64,000 nucleotides of DNA. It comes from Arcobacter ellisii. Its GTDB lineage: Bacteria > Campylobacterota > Campylobacteria > Campylobacterales > Arcobacteraceae. Location of the stretch: the NCBI RefSeq assembly GCF_003544915.1, contig NZ_CP032097.1, forward strand, positions 62,001 through 126,000, read 5' to 3'. The stretch's first letter is position 1, and every line of letters starts with the position of its first letter. Both the position numbers and the translations under genes were made by a program. The notes under the pieces were generated by a model. The model was not told where the DNA came from, made no database searches, and saw nothing but the letters and a program-made list of their open reading frames with translations. This document shows positions 53,701-62,210 of the stretch, piece by piece.

Positions 53701-53819
53701 AAAGAATTGCAGCACCAATGATAGGTGGAATGGTAAGTTCAACATTTTTGACACTTATAATAATTCCTGCAATATTTTATATTATAATTTTAAAAAGAAA
53801 TAATGTTTCTACACATTAA
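50718..53819 (+). CDS. cusA: Heavy-metal RND efflux pump, CusA type
   Basis: 1033 residues, twelve membrane helices. The HME-RND signature GAMVDATIVMVENAHKHL, close to the CusA form (with the proton-relay Asp), is at about 397-414. Methionines at M611 (APLAMIET), M660 (GRIDMLLTG) and M706 (ADKMNSG) sit where, by my alignment, the three-Met Cu/Ag site of E. coli CusA lies. It pumps Cu(I)/Ag(I) from periplasm or cytoplasm to outside with CusB/CusC. Zn/Co/Ni (CzcA) is the alternative, but the Met sites favour copper. Confidence 0.9.
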   Translation: MVENIISYSVRNKFLVLFFIFILTLGSFWAVKNTSLDALPDLSPPQVIVQVEWSGQSPKTIEEQISYPLISSLMSLPNIETVRAMSSFSNAMIYIIFKDGTDLYDSRSRILEQLSTLQGTFPEGSSVQIGPDATGVGWAYEYALKSKTKSLEELRTLQDYYYKFALLGVDGVSEIASIGGYIKNYEITLNQDKLVQYDLSIDEIKKVLQANNSDTGGRIILENGYEHIITARGYLKSVVDIENITIKTLNNTPLKIKDIATVNITSTNRRGMADLDGEGETVGGIVVVRFGENPYKVINAVKEKLKTLNVPDVEVVEVYDRSSLIDKAIDTLKRTLVEESIIVMIIAGLFLFHFRSALIIIITLPITVLISFLLMKAFGIGSNIMSLGGIAIAIGAMVDATIVMVENAHKHLQGKENISKEERVSIIIESAKQVGRPIFFALILVVVSFLPIFALSGQEGRLFSPLAFTKSFAMMCGAILSITLVPILMIFLIKGKILKEEENLLNRFFIKLYSPLLHLSLKLKYLIVAIFVGTLVFAVTVYEKQKWEFMPMMNEQTFMYMPVTPYGIGIDLAKELAQKTNMVIKSFPEVESSFAKVGRAQTATDPAPLAMIETIITFKPQNEWREGMTYKKLMEEMDKNLQVNGLINSWTYPIRGRIDMLLTGIRTPLGIKLYGNNHELLETTASKIEQALKKYEGTLSVSADKMNSGYYLNIEINDEMISRYGISKKDVLEVVSLGVGGSQISTYLDKLERYPISLRFETTQREDIKALENLQIKTKLGYQPLRLFADLKYEEGPSVIKSEKALNVNFIYITPKDGFSAKQYKDEANKILKEIKLPDGYYFEWAGQSEYLESAMKKLTYIIPITFMIIFILIYLALKNLTYTFVIFFTLPFALTGGIFYLEYLNFNISIAVIVGFLALLGVAAETSIVMLVYLDEAIKEFYKNKEDFTNNNIVETIYKGAVLRLRPKLMTLFSILGGLIPIMYINGVGSEVMQRIAAPMIGGMVSSTFLTLIIIPAIFYIIILKRNNVSTH

Positions 53820-53828
53820 ATAAACAAT

Positions 53829-53834
53829 TATAAT
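53829..53834 (+). promoter_or_regulatory. Candidate -10 box of the yceI gene
   Basis: TATAAT, 35 bases before the ATG at 53869, with ATAAGGAG as ribosome binding site. Confidence 0.45.
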
Positions 53835-53868
53835 ATACAATGACTAATCAATAAAATAAGGAGATAAT

Positions 53869-54447
53869 ATGAATTTTGTAACAAAAGTGACAAGTGCATT
53901 GATTTTAAGTATGGGTTTCGCAAATGCTGCTATTTATGATGTTGACGCCTCACATACAAATGTAGGTTTTACAGTAAAACATATGATGATTACAAATGTT
54001 AATGGAAATTTTGCTACTTATGATGCAAATATAGATTTTGATCCAGCAACAAAAACTTTTAAAACTTTTAGTGCTACAGTTGAAACAAATTCAATTAACA
54101 CTGGAATAGAAAAAAGAGATGACCATTTAAGAAGTGAAGATTTTTTTGCTTCAGAAAAATTCCCTAAAATGACTTTTGAAATGACATCATATAAAGCAGA
54201 TGGTGATGATGGTGAGATGAAAGGTAATTTAACAATTAGAGGAATTACTAAACCAGTTACTTTAAAAGTTGAAGATATAGGAACTATAAAAGATTTCAAA
54301 AATCAAAATAGGGTAGGATTTTCTTTAAAAGGTAAAATCAATAGAATGGATTATGATTTAAAATGGAACAAAGCTTTAGAGTTAGGTGGAGTTGCAGTTG
54401 CTGAAGAAGTAAAAATAACTGTTGAAGTTGAAGCAGTTGAGAAATAA
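53869..54447 (+). CDS. YceI-family periplasmic lipid-binding protein
   Basis: 192 residues with a signal peptide (1-20, ending NAAIY). YceI lipocalin-like beta-barrel: VDASHTNVGFTVKHMM at the start, ATVETNSINTGIEKRDDHLR, SEDFFASEKFPKMTFE and GNLTIRGITKPVTL. Family members bind isoprenoids; some are induced by stress. It is monocistronic by its own promoter and 49 bases from cusA. Confidence 0.93.
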   Translation: MNFVTKVTSALILSMGFANAAIYDVDASHTNVGFTVKHMMITNVNGNFATYDANIDFDPATKTFKTFSATVETNSINTGIEKRDDHLRSEDFFASEKFPKMTFEMTSYKADGDDGEMKGNLTIRGITKPVTLKVEDIGTIKDFKNQNRVGFSLKGKINRMDYDLKWNKALELGGVAVAEEVKITVEVEAVEK

Positions 54448-54452
54448 TATAT

Positions 54453-54458
54453 TATAAT
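54453..54458 (+). promoter_or_regulatory. Candidate -10 box of the GKCG-repeat gene
   Basis: TATAAT, 31 bases before the ATG at 54489; AAAGAGG is the ribosome binding site. Confidence 0.4.
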
Positions 54459-54488
54459 TAAAAATAAAATTTAAAAAGAGGAAAACAA

Positions 54489-54812
54489 ATGAAAATTAAA
54501 TTAGCAGGTTTATTATTTGGAACATTATTAGCAACTACATCATTATTTGCAAATAACGGTTCTTGTGGTGCTGGAAAATGTGGTGGAGAGATGAAAAAAG
54601 AGATGGTTGAGAAAAAAAGTTCATCTTGTGGTACTGGAAAATGTGGTGCTAGTATGAAAGAGACAAAAAGTGCTTCTTGTGCTCCTGGAAAATGTGGTGG
54701 AGAGATGAAGAATGATATGTCTAAAATGAATAATGAGATGAAAGACATGAAAAAAGATATGAAAGAAGACGTTAAAGGTTCTTGCGGTTCAGGAAAATGT
54801 GGTTCTAAATAA
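54489..54812 (+). CDS. Secreted protein with four CxxGKCG repeats
   Basis: 107 residues. Signal peptide 1-21 (ends SLFA), then four evenly spread repeats: SCGAGKCGGEM, SCGTGKCGASM, SCAPGKCGGEM and SCGSGKCGS, all with C-x-x-G-K-C-G. Between them are Met/Lys/Glu-rich spacers; eight Cys and many Met in the mature protein. The repeats resemble the EGKCG repeats of HvfA/bufferin-type metallophore precursors, but here GKCG is preceded by A/T/P/S instead of Glu, and no DUF692/HvfB or HvfC partner is in the window. It lies after the Cus pump genes and yceI and likely binds copper. Confidence 0.8.
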   Translation: MKIKLAGLLFGTLLATTSLFANNGSCGAGKCGGEMKKEMVEKKSSSCGTGKCGASMKETKSASCAPGKCGGEMKNDMSKMNNEMKDMKKDMKEDVKGSCGSGKCGSK

Positions 54813-54820
54813 TTATTTAT

Positions 54821-54844
54821 AAAAAGCCTCTTTTGAGGTTTTTT
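54821..54844. terminator. Bidirectional terminator between the GKCG gene and the MATE gene
   Basis: AAAAAGCCTC pairs with GAGGTTTTTT (one G-U pair, TTTT loop). A-runs and T-runs flank the stem, so it serves both convergent genes. Confidence 0.7.
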
Positions 54845-56201
54845 ATATGGTTTTATTACAGATAGTTTTTAAAAGATTATTTGTATAAAAATATGCGAAA
54901 ATTGCTGCACTATAAATCATAACTAATATACCAAGCCAAAGATATATAAAATCCAATTCAAAAAGTTTTACAATCACATATGCAATTAAAAGTTTTGCAA
55001 TAATTTGTCTATATAAAGCAATATATAAAATCATTTTAGGTTGTTTTATTGCTTGTAAAGTAGATACGCAAATAAATAAAACTACATAAGCGTAAAATAT
55101 CCATATCTCAACTAATAAATATTTTATTCCAAAATCAATAACTATTGCTGTAGAATCAAATAAAGATATTAAAAATTTGCCAAAAATCGTAAGAATTAAA
55201 ATACCAATAGTAGAAAGAATAAATCCATATTTTATAGAGATTCTTAAAGTTTCAATAACTCTATCATATTTTTTTGCTCCAAAGTTGTTTGAAACAATTG
55301 TTAAAACAGCAGTGCTAAGTCCCAAAATTGGTAAAAGCATAAGTTGTTCAACTCTAAAAGCAATTCCATATCCTGCAACTGCCATTACACCATATTGAGC
55401 AACAAAATAAGTAAGTATAACTGAACCAATAGACATAATAAGCATATTTAAACTAGAAGGAATTCCTTGAGTTAAAAATAGTTTATAGACTCTTAAATCG
55501 GGTAAAAAATATGAAAGTTTTTCAAAATGAATAACTTTTGTTTGTAAGACTTTATAAAACATATAAATCATATTTATTATTTGAATTAAAACAGTAGCAA
55601 ATGAAATACCTGATAGTCCCATTGCTGGAATAAATAAAAAACCAAACATAAACAATGGATTTAGAACTAAGTTAGCAAAGAAACCAAATATCAAAGTATT
55701 TCTATATGTTTTTGTATCTCCTAAAGCAACTAAAATAGAGTTTAGGGAAAAATTAAACATAAAAAATATTGTTCCAAATAAAATAGGATTTATATAAGTA
55801 ATTGCATCTTGTAAATACTCATCTTTTGCACCAAGTAATACAAACATAGACGGAGCAAAAATATAACCCAAAATAGTAAGAAAAACACCAAGTATAGGAA
55901 TAAAAAGTAAACCTTTATGTGCATAAATAGATGCTTGTTTATTTTTTCTTTTACCAAAAGAGTTTCCTAGTATTGCAGTTATAGCTGAACTAAAACCATA
56001 TCCTAAACCAATAATTAGGAAAAATACCATAAATGATATGGTTAAAGCAGAAACAGCTTGAGTTGAGATAAATCCTGCGTAAAATGTATCTACTACATTA
56101 TATAGAGTATTAAAAAGCATTCCTGTACTTGCAGGAATTGCTAATTGTTTTAGTAAAGATGAAATATTTTCGTTTAGTAAGTTTTTTGAGTTAGTTTTCA
56201 A
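54843..56201 (-). CDS. MATE-family multidrug/toxin efflux transporter
   Basis: 452 residues with about twelve helices. NVVDTFYAGFISTQAVSALT near the start, GLSTAVLTIVSNNFGAKK in the middle, and AIAVRVEQ-like AYGIAFRVEQLMLLP are MATE hallmarks. It exports cationic compounds with Na+ or H+. Substrates unknown. Confidence 0.9.
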   Translation of the reverse strand: MKTNSKNLLNENISSLLKQLAIPASTGMLFNTLYNVVDTFYAGFISTQAVSALTISFMVFFLIIGLGYGFSSAITAILGNSFGKRKNKQASIYAHKGLLFIPILGVFLTILGYIFAPSMFVLLGAKDEYLQDAITYINPILFGTIFFMFNFSLNSILVALGDTKTYRNTLIFGFFANLVLNPLFMFGFLFIPAMGLSGISFATVLIQIINMIYMFYKVLQTKVIHFEKLSYFLPDLRVYKLFLTQGIPSSLNMLIMSIGSVILTYFVAQYGVMAVAGYGIAFRVEQLMLLPILGLSTAVLTIVSNNFGAKKYDRVIETLRISIKYGFILSTIGILILTIFGKFLISLFDSTAIVIDFGIKYLLVEIWIFYAYVVLFICVSTLQAIKQPKMILYIALYRQIIAKLLIAYVIVKLFELDFIYLWLGILVMIYSAAIFAYFYTNNLLKTICNKTI

Positions 56202-56216
56202 GAGAAAATAAAAGAG

Positions 56217-57479
56217 TTACTCTTCTATTCTTATCATTGCTGGTTTTGCAAGAACAACACCAGAATTTTCTAACTCATTGATAGCTTTTAAAATATCTTT
56301 TTCAACACAAGTATGTGTTGTTAAAAGAAGATTAGCATTTTGTGTTTTTAACGGTTTTTGCATCATTGCTTCAATTGAAATAGAGTTATCTCCTAAGATA
56401 GTTGCAACTTTAGCTAAAGTACCTGATTTATCAGCAACTTCAAGTCTTAAATAATATTTTGTTTGAATATTATCTTTTGCCATTAAAGAGATTTTTTCAC
56501 CTGGTTGATTCTCAAAACCAAGCATTGGTGAACCTTTTCCTTTTCTTGCAATATCAATAATATTTGCAACAACTGCTGATGCAGTTGCATCTCCACCAGC
56601 ACCTGCTCCATAAAACATTGTTTCACCAACTTTATCTCCAACAACAGAGATACCATTCATTACACCATCAACTTTTGCAATCATTTTATCTTGTGGAATT
56701 AAAACTGGATGAACTCTTAATTCAATTTCACTACCAACTTTTTTTGCAATTCCTAAAAGTTTAATAGAGTATTCAAACTCTTTTGCAAAATCAATATCAG
56801 CTTTTGTAATATTTTGAATACCTTCTATTAAGATATCTTCTGGTTTAACATCAATTCCATATGCAATAGAACCAAGAATTAGAAGTTTATGTGCTGCATC
56901 AAAACCACCAACATCAAACGTTGGGTCAGCCTCTGCATATCCTAATTCTTGAGCCTCTTTTAGAATATCATTATAATTAACACCATCATTAATCATACGA
57001 GTTAGCATATAGTTACAAGTTCCATTCATAATACCTTGAATAGATTTGATATGATTTGCACTTAATCCATCTCTTAAAGCATTAATGATTGGAATTCCAC
57101 CAGCAACTGCTGCTTCAAATTCAAATGGAATATCTCCAGCTAACTCTTGTAATTCATACCTATGATAAGCTAATAAAGCCTTATTTGCAGTAACAACAGC
57201 TTTTCCTTTTAGTAAAGCTTTTTTTACGATTTCATAAGGCTTTTCTACTCCACCCATTAATTCAACTACAACATCAATAGAATCATCTTCTAATATTTCA
57301 TCAACATTAGTAGTTAATTTAATACTAACATCTCTTTTTTTGTCTAAGTTTGAAACTACACCAATGGTTGGTACAATCTCTTTTCCCGCACGTGCAGTAA
57401 TAATATTTTTATTTTCTAATAAAATATTTGCAACGCTTGTTCCAACTGTACCAACACCTATAATTCCAACTTTTAGCAT
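56217..57479 (-). CDS. hom: Homoserine dehydrogenase
   Basis: 420 residues. NAD(P)-binding GVGTVGTSVANILLEN, catalytic region GIMNGTCNYMLTRM and EADPTFDVGGFDAAHKL, and a C-terminal ACT domain (about 345-420) for threonine feedback. It reduces aspartate semialdehyde to homoserine in Thr/Met synthesis. The order hom-aminotransferase is as I recall in Campylobacter (Cj0149c-Cj0150c). Confidence 0.96.
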   Translation of the reverse strand: MLKVGIIGVGTVGTSVANILLENKNIITARAGKEIVPTIGVVSNLDKKRDVSIKLTTNVDEILEDDSIDVVVELMGGVEKPYEIVKKALLKGKAVVTANKALLAYHRYELQELAGDIPFEFEAAVAGGIPIINALRDGLSANHIKSIQGIMNGTCNYMLTRMINDGVNYNDILKEAQELGYAEADPTFDVGGFDAAHKLLILGSIAYGIDVKPEDILIEGIQNITKADIDFAKEFEYSIKLLGIAKKVGSEIELRVHPVLIPQDKMIAKVDGVMNGISVVGDKVGETMFYGAGAGGDATASAVVANIIDIARKGKGSPMLGFENQPGEKISLMAKDNIQTKYYLRLEVADKSGTLAKVATILGDNSISIEAMMQKPLKTQNANLLLTTHTCVEKDILKAINELENSGVVLAKPAMIRIEE

Positions 57480-57489
57480 AATCTATTTC

Positions 57490-58704
57490 CTATTTTTCTA
57501 ATGATTTTAAATATTTCTTTATATTTTTTGCAGCTTGTCTAATTCTTTTTTCATTTTCAATTAAAGCAATTCTTACATATTGGTCACCATAGTGTCCAAA
57601 TCCAATTCCTGGACTTACTGCAACTTGAGCTTGAGTTAATAATTGTTTAGAAAATTCCATACTTCCTAAGTGTGCTGCAACTTCAGGGATTTTTGCCCAA
57701 ATAAACATAGATGCATTTGGTTTATTCATAACCCATCCTGCATCAGCAAATGTTTCAAGCATTAAATCTCTTCTTTTTCTATATTTTTCAACATGTTCAT
57801 CAACACACTCTTGTGGACCATCAAGTGCAACAGTAGCTGCAATTTGAATTGGTGTAAACATTCCATAATCAAGCCAAGATTTAATTCTTTTTAATGCACC
57901 GATTAATCTTTCATTTCCAACGATACATCCAACTCTCCATCCTGCCATGTTATATGATTTACTTAATGTAAAACATTCAACTGCAACATCTAAAGCACCT
58001 TCTGCTTGGAAGATAGAAGGAGTTTTATAACCATCAAATGTAATATCAGCATATGCAATATCAGAGATAATATAAAATCTTTCTCTTTTTGCCATTGCTA
58101 CTAATTTTGTATAAAACTCAGGTGTTACTGTCGCACAAGAAGGATTATGAGGGAAGTTAACAACAACAAATTTTACTTTTGGAATTGATTCATTAATTGT
58201 TTTTTGTAATCTTTCAAAGAATAAATCTTCATCAACTTTAAATGAATCATCAAAACCTAATTCAAATTTATGAACAGCCGCACCGTTTAACATAAAAGCA
58301 TATGAGTGAATTGGATAAGTAGGATCTGGAACAACTGCCACATCTCCAACATTTACAACAGCTTGAACTAAATGAACATATCCCTCTTTTGAACCCATAG
58401 TTGCACAAGCGTGTTTATTTGGGTCTAAGAAATCAACATTATATTTTCTTTTATACCAGTTACAAATAGCAAGTCTTAATTTATAAATTCCTGCACTTGC
58501 ACTATAACCGTGATTTTTTGGTTTTGCAGATGCTTCAATTAATTTATCTGTAATATGTTGTGGTGCTGGACCATCTGGATTTCCCATTGAAAAATCAATT
58601 ACATCAATTCCTGCACGTCTAGCTTCCATTTTAATATTATTTACTTCTGCAAACACATAGTTTGGAAGTCTTTTCATTCTTTCAAATTCAAATTCGTGGA
58701 ACAT
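57490..58704 (-). CDS. Class I PLP aminotransferase (LL-diaminopimelate/alanine aminotransferase-like)
   Basis: 404 residues. The PLP-binding lysine is in TLSKSYNMAGWRVGC; NFPHNPSCA and IDFSMGNPDGPAPQHI are typical of the AlaC/LL-DAP aminotransferase branch. It probably interconverts 2-oxo acids in Lys/Thr/Ala metabolism; its position beside hom supports an aspartate-family role. Confidence 0.85.
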   Translation of the reverse strand: MFHEFEFERMKRLPNYVFAEVNNIKMEARRAGIDVIDFSMGNPDGPAPQHITDKLIEASAKPKNHGYSASAGIYKLRLAICNWYKRKYNVDFLDPNKHACATMGSKEGYVHLVQAVVNVGDVAVVPDPTYPIHSYAFMLNGAAVHKFELGFDDSFKVDEDLFFERLQKTINESIPKVKFVVVNFPHNPSCATVTPEFYTKLVAMAKRERFYIISDIAYADITFDGYKTPSIFQAEGALDVAVECFTLSKSYNMAGWRVGCIVGNERLIGALKRIKSWLDYGMFTPIQIAATVALDGPQECVDEHVEKYRKRRDLMLETFADAGWVMNKPNASMFIWAKIPEVAAHLGSMEFSKQLLTQAQVAVSPGIGFGHYGDQYVRIALIENEKRIRQAAKNIKKYLKSLEK

Positions 58705-58710
58705 TTTATA

Positions 58711-59520
58711 CTACTCCTTAGTAATGTTAAGCCCATATTTTAAATTAGTTAGGCTATAAAAATCATCAATTTTGATATATTTTGTATTATTAGGTACATC
58801 AAGTTTTAAACTTTTGTACAAACTATCTTTTTCAACAACTTCAATAACATTGAAATCATTGTCATAGAAGATTATACTTGGATACCAACTATTACCAGCA
58901 TTTGGGTTTATTGTTATACTTGAAATATTTGCCACTTGAACAATGTAAGGTTTAAGTGGTTTTCTTAACGATAATTGGTTTGTATTTATTAAATCTTCTG
59001 CTTTATAAATTGTAGAATTACTTGAATCTATATAGTAATTCCATTTATAATTTCCCTCTCTTTTAATATCAACAATATTGCAGTTTACACCCTGTAACTC
59101 TTGAGATAATCTGAGAGGGCTTATGGCGGCTGCGGTTTTTAATTTTATCGTCCATTTAAGTTGATTATCCACTACAACTTCACCTTGTGTGATGAAATCT
59201 TGATAACCTAATACTCTTAGTATATCACTAATGTTTTTCATTGATTTTTTAGGATTTGAATTGAAATAAAATGTTACTTCAAGATTTTGAACTGAGCCCA
59301 AATTTAATTTTAATATTCCATTATTTGATAATTCTTGACTAATTTTTGTGTAATCAATTTGTCCATTTTTATAGAAATTATTAGAGTTTCTAAATATATG
59401 ATTAATCAAATTTCTATGTGTATTATAATCTGCATTTCCAATCAGATTTAAAACAGCATCATTTACACTTGCATAAGAACTTATATATAATGAAATAATT
59501 AAAATTAATTTTTTTATCAT
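58711..59520 (-). CDS. Periplasmic protein of unknown function
   Basis: 269 residues with a signal peptide (1-17, ending YASV). Middle part has repeated alpha/beta segments of the type LTFYFNSNPKKSMKNISDI and WTIKLKTAAAISPLRL; C-terminal part a beta-rich domain with the SWYPSIIFYDNDF motif. I recall a putative periplasmic protein at this place in C. jejuni (Cj0151c/Cj0152c region). Function unknown. Confidence 0.7.
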   Translation of the reverse strand: MIKKLILIISLYISSYASVNDAVLNLIGNADYNTHRNLINHIFRNSNNFYKNGQIDYTKISQELSNNGILKLNLGSVQNLEVTFYFNSNPKKSMKNISDILRVLGYQDFITQGEVVVDNQLKWTIKLKTAAAISPLRLSQELQGVNCNIVDIKREGNYKWNYYIDSSNSTIYKAEDLINTNQLSLRKPLKPYIVQVANISSITINPNAGNSWYPSIIFYDNDFNVIEVVEKDSLYKSLKLDVPNNTKYIKIDDFYSLTNLKYGLNITKE

Positions 59521-59532
59521 GTAATTCTTCTT

Positions 59533-60222
59533 TTATCTTTTTAGATTGTAAATTAAAATCCCAGCAGCAACAGATACATTTAATGAATCAAATTCATGCT
59601 CCATTGCAATAGATACTTTTAAGTCAAGTTTTTTAGCAACTTTTGGAGAAATTCCTTCCCCTTCACTTCCTAAAAACAGGGCAACTTTATCAGTTTTTTC
59701 TATTTTCCCATATTTTTTTAAATCAACTCCATCCATTGTTGCACCAATTAGTGTGAATCCACAATCGATTAATTCACTTGCTAAATCAGCACTTCTTGGA
59801 TGAACTAAAAATGGTAAATCAAGTAAAGCACCAGAACTTGTTCTTATAACTCCAGAATCATTTACAGTTTTAATATTTGAAGCAATTAATCCTTCAATTC
59901 CTAAAGAGTAAGCAGTTCTAGCAATTGCACCAATATTTCCAACATCAGTTACACCATCTAAAACTAAAATGAAGTTCATTTTTTTGAACTCTTTTAAGTC
60001 TGTATAACCAACAGGAGTAAGTTTTAAAAAGAAACCTTGATGGTTTCCACCTTTTGCTAATGCTTGAGCTTTTTGATTATCCACTTTATGGATTTTTTTA
60101 TCAAGTTTTGCAAATCTTGTAAAAAGTTTTTTATCAATCTCTTTTGAAAGAAAAACTTCTTCTATTAAATGTGGGTGATTATCAAGTACATAAAGTACAA
60201 TTTGTTTTCCGTATATTATCAT
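59533..60222 (-). CDS. rlmB: 23S rRNA (guanosine-2'-O-)-methyltransferase RlmB-like (SpoU)
   Basis: 229 residues. SpoU/TrmH knot motifs: NIGAIARTAYSLGIEG, FLGSEGEGIS, and EFDSLNVSVAAGILIYNL. N-terminal substrate-binding domain is short. Overlaps rsmI by four bases. Confidence 0.88.
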   Translation of the reverse strand: MIIYGKQIVLYVLDNHPHLIEEVFLSKEIDKKLFTRFAKLDKKIHKVDNQKAQALAKGGNHQGFFLKLTPVGYTDLKEFKKMNFILVLDGVTDVGNIGAIARTAYSLGIEGLIASNIKTVNDSGVIRTSSGALLDLPFLVHPRSADLASELIDCGFTLIGATMDGVDLKKYGKIEKTDKVALFLGSEGEGISPKVAKKLDLKVSIAMEHEFDSLNVSVAAGILIYNLKR

Positions 60223-61040
60223 TCGGGGATTTTATCCAAAATTTGTTGATAAACCTCTTTTATTGATTGTCCAGTCATTTTAGCTATTAATTTAGCTTTT
60301 ATTTTTGGTGCAATATCTAAAGATGTTATATCTTCTAAGTCAAGATTAAAACCAATTTTTTCTTTTGGTTCAACTATTACAACCCATTCACCTTTTATAT
60401 CAACTTTTTTAAATTCATTAAATAGGTTTAACGCAGAATCTTTAAAAGTTTTTTGGTGAATTTTACTTATCTCTTTTGCTAAAAATATTGTTCTATTTGG
60501 TTCTTTTTCTTTTAACTCTTCAAGAAGTTTTAAAAGTCTATGAGGTGATTCATATAAAATTGCAAGTTTATCATCATTTAAAACATCACTAAGTTTTGAA
60601 GCACGACTAGCACCTTTATGGTCCAAAAATCCATAAAAAGAAAAAGTTGTATGTGAAAAACCACTCATTGCATAAGCAGTTAAAATAGCATTTGCACCTG
60701 GAAGTACATCATAAGGAATTTGATTTTTTATACAATAATCAACCAAAGTTGCACCTGGGTCACTAACACAAGGCATTCCAGCATCACTTACATAAACAAC
60801 ATTTTTAGAAAAAGTCTCTTTATCTAAAGTTTGTAAAACTTGAGTTTCATTATGAGAATGGAAAGATTTGAATTCTTTGTTTGAAAAGTCTAGGTTATTT
60901 TTTTCACCTAAAAGATTTAGAAGTTTTTTTGTTACTCTTGTATCTTCACAAAAAATAAGTTCCGCTTCCAAAAGAATCCTTAAAGACCTGTTTGAAATAT
61001 CTTCAAGGTTTCCTATTGGAGTTGGAACTAAGCACAACAT
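60219..61040 (-). CDS. rsmI: 16S rRNA (cytidine-2'-O-)-methyltransferase RsmI
   Basis: 273 residues. LCLVPTPIGNLEDIS at the N-terminus, CEDTRVTKKLL, VSDAGMPCVSDPGATLV and GANAILTAYAMSG are the family signature. It methylates C1402 of 16S rRNA. Ten bases from rpmE. Confidence 0.95.
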   Translation of the reverse strand: MLCLVPTPIGNLEDISNRSLRILLEAELIFCEDTRVTKKLLNLLGEKNNLDFSNKEFKSFHSHNETQVLQTLDKETFSKNVVYVSDAGMPCVSDPGATLVDYCIKNQIPYDVLPGANAILTAYAMSGFSHTTFSFYGFLDHKGASRASKLSDVLNDDKLAILYESPHRLLKLLEELKEKEPNRTIFLAKEISKIHQKTFKDSALNLFNEFKKVDIKGEWVVIVEPKEKIGFNLDLEDITSLDIAPKIKAKLIAKMTGQSIKEVYQQILDKIPE

Positions 61041-61049
61041 AGTATTGTA

Positions 61050-61253
61050 CTATTTAGCCATGTTATATTTAGCTTTGAATTTCTCAACTCTACCAGCAGC
61101 ATCAACAAGTTTTTGCTCACCAGTGAAGAATGGGTGACAAGAAGAACAAATATCAATTCTTAATGTTTCAACATTTGATTTTGTTTCGAAAGTGTTACCA
61201 CAAGCACAAGAAATTGTACAAACTTTGTAATCTGGATGAATATTTTTTTTCAT
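61050..61253 (-). CDS. rpmE: 50S ribosomal protein L31
   Basis: 67 residues. It carries the zinc-type Cys set CACG and [10 protein letters not shown], so it is the C+ form of L31 that depends on zinc. Length and the ending FKAKYN match the family. A 75-base untranslated stretch lies before it. Confidence 0.97.
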   Translation of the reverse strand: MKKNIHPDYKVCTISCACGNTFETKSNVETLRIDICSSCHPFFTGEQKLVDAAGRVEKFKAKYNMAK

Positions 61254-61342
61254 TCCAATTTTCCTTAATTTAATTATTGTCTAACAAAAGGTCAAGTCTT
61301 CGCAGGCCCTTTATTAAACTCTTTAGGGACGTGATTATATCG
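61254..61342 (-). promoter_or_regulatory. Promoter and leader of rpmE, possibly structured
   Basis: On the minus strand a TATAAT box within the last codons of miaA (61334-61339) predicts a leader of about 75 bases. It contains AAAGG that can pair with CCTTT across a 16-base loop, and CCCT/AGGG arms. L31 leaders that sense the protein are known in several phyla; this one is only a candidate. Confidence 0.35.
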
Positions 61343-62210
61343 AGAAATACTTAATAATATCTGAATTTAAGTTTTCTATTATATTTGAAGTTTTATCTGA
61401 AAATTGACTTTTATTGAAAGTATTTTGTCTTTTTGCAAGTTTTGCTGTATTTAAAGATATTTTTTCTTCTAACTCATGTTTTGTAAGTTTTCCATCTAAA
61501 TATTCTAACGTTTCTATTATTCCAATTGATGACATACAATTTGGTGCTCTTGTGTACTTTTTTTCTAAATAAATAATTTCATCAATCAAACCTGCTTTTA
61601 TCATTTGATTTGTTCTTAAATTTATTCTTTTTTTCAACTCTTCTTTATCCCACAAAATTTCAAAGATTTTTAAATCTTTTGCTAGTGCAATTTTAGGGTT
61701 TTTCTCAAAATAATTTGTTGGACTTAATCCTGTTTCTTTGTAGATTGAGTAAGCTTTTTCTATTCTATATTTATCATTTTTTTCAATTTTTTGCATATAC
61801 TCTTTATCAATTTCATATAAAAGTTCATAAGCTTCATCTGAAGGTATATCAAGTTTTATTTTTGATTCAATACCTAAAGACAAACCTTCTGTTAATGCTT
61901 TTAAATAAAAACCTGTTCCACCAACAACGATTAAATTTTTTTCATGAGTTAAAGCATAATTTTTTGCTTTTTTGTAAAGTTCCATAAATTTTATAACATC
62001 AAAATCAACATTAGGATAAACCTCATCAATTCCGAAATGAACAATATCTCCTCTTTCTTCAACTGTTGGTTTTGCAGAAACAATATCTATTTCTTTGTAA
62101 ACACAAAGTGAATCCAATGATAAAATAATAGAGTTTGTTTTATTTGCTATTTCTAAAGATAAAGCAGTTTTACCTGAAGCAGTTGTTCCAATTATTGCTA
62201 TTTCTTTCAT
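61335..62210 (-). CDS. miaA: tRNA dimethylallyltransferase
   Basis: 291 residues. P-loop IIGTTASGKTALSLEIA, LSLDSLCVYKEIDIVSAKPT and VGGTGFYLKAL are the MiaA signature. It puts an isopentenyl group on A37 of tRNAs. The start overlaps the lipoprotein stop by four bases. Confidence 0.95.
   Translation of the reverse strand: MKEIAIIGTTASGKTALSLEIANKTNSIILSLDSLCVYKEIDIVSAKPTVEERGDIVHFGIDEVYPNVDFDVIKFMELYKKAKNYALTHEKNLIVVGGTGFYLKALTEGLSLGIESKIKLDIPSDEAYELLYEIDKEYMQKIEKNDKYRIEKAYSIYKETGLSPTNYFEKNPKIALAKDLKIFEILWDKEELKKRINLRTNQMIKAGLIDEIIYLEKKYTRAPNCMSSIGIIETLEYLDGKLTKHELEEKISLNTAKLAKRQNTFNKSQFSDKTSNIIENLNSDIIKYFSI

Noticed and set aside
54458-54748. A minus-strand ORF opposite the GKCG-repeat gene with Pro/His/Phe repeats.
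   Set aside because: It is the antisense reading of the repeat; no promoter or ribosome binding site, while the plus-strand gene has signal peptide, promoter and ribosome binding site.
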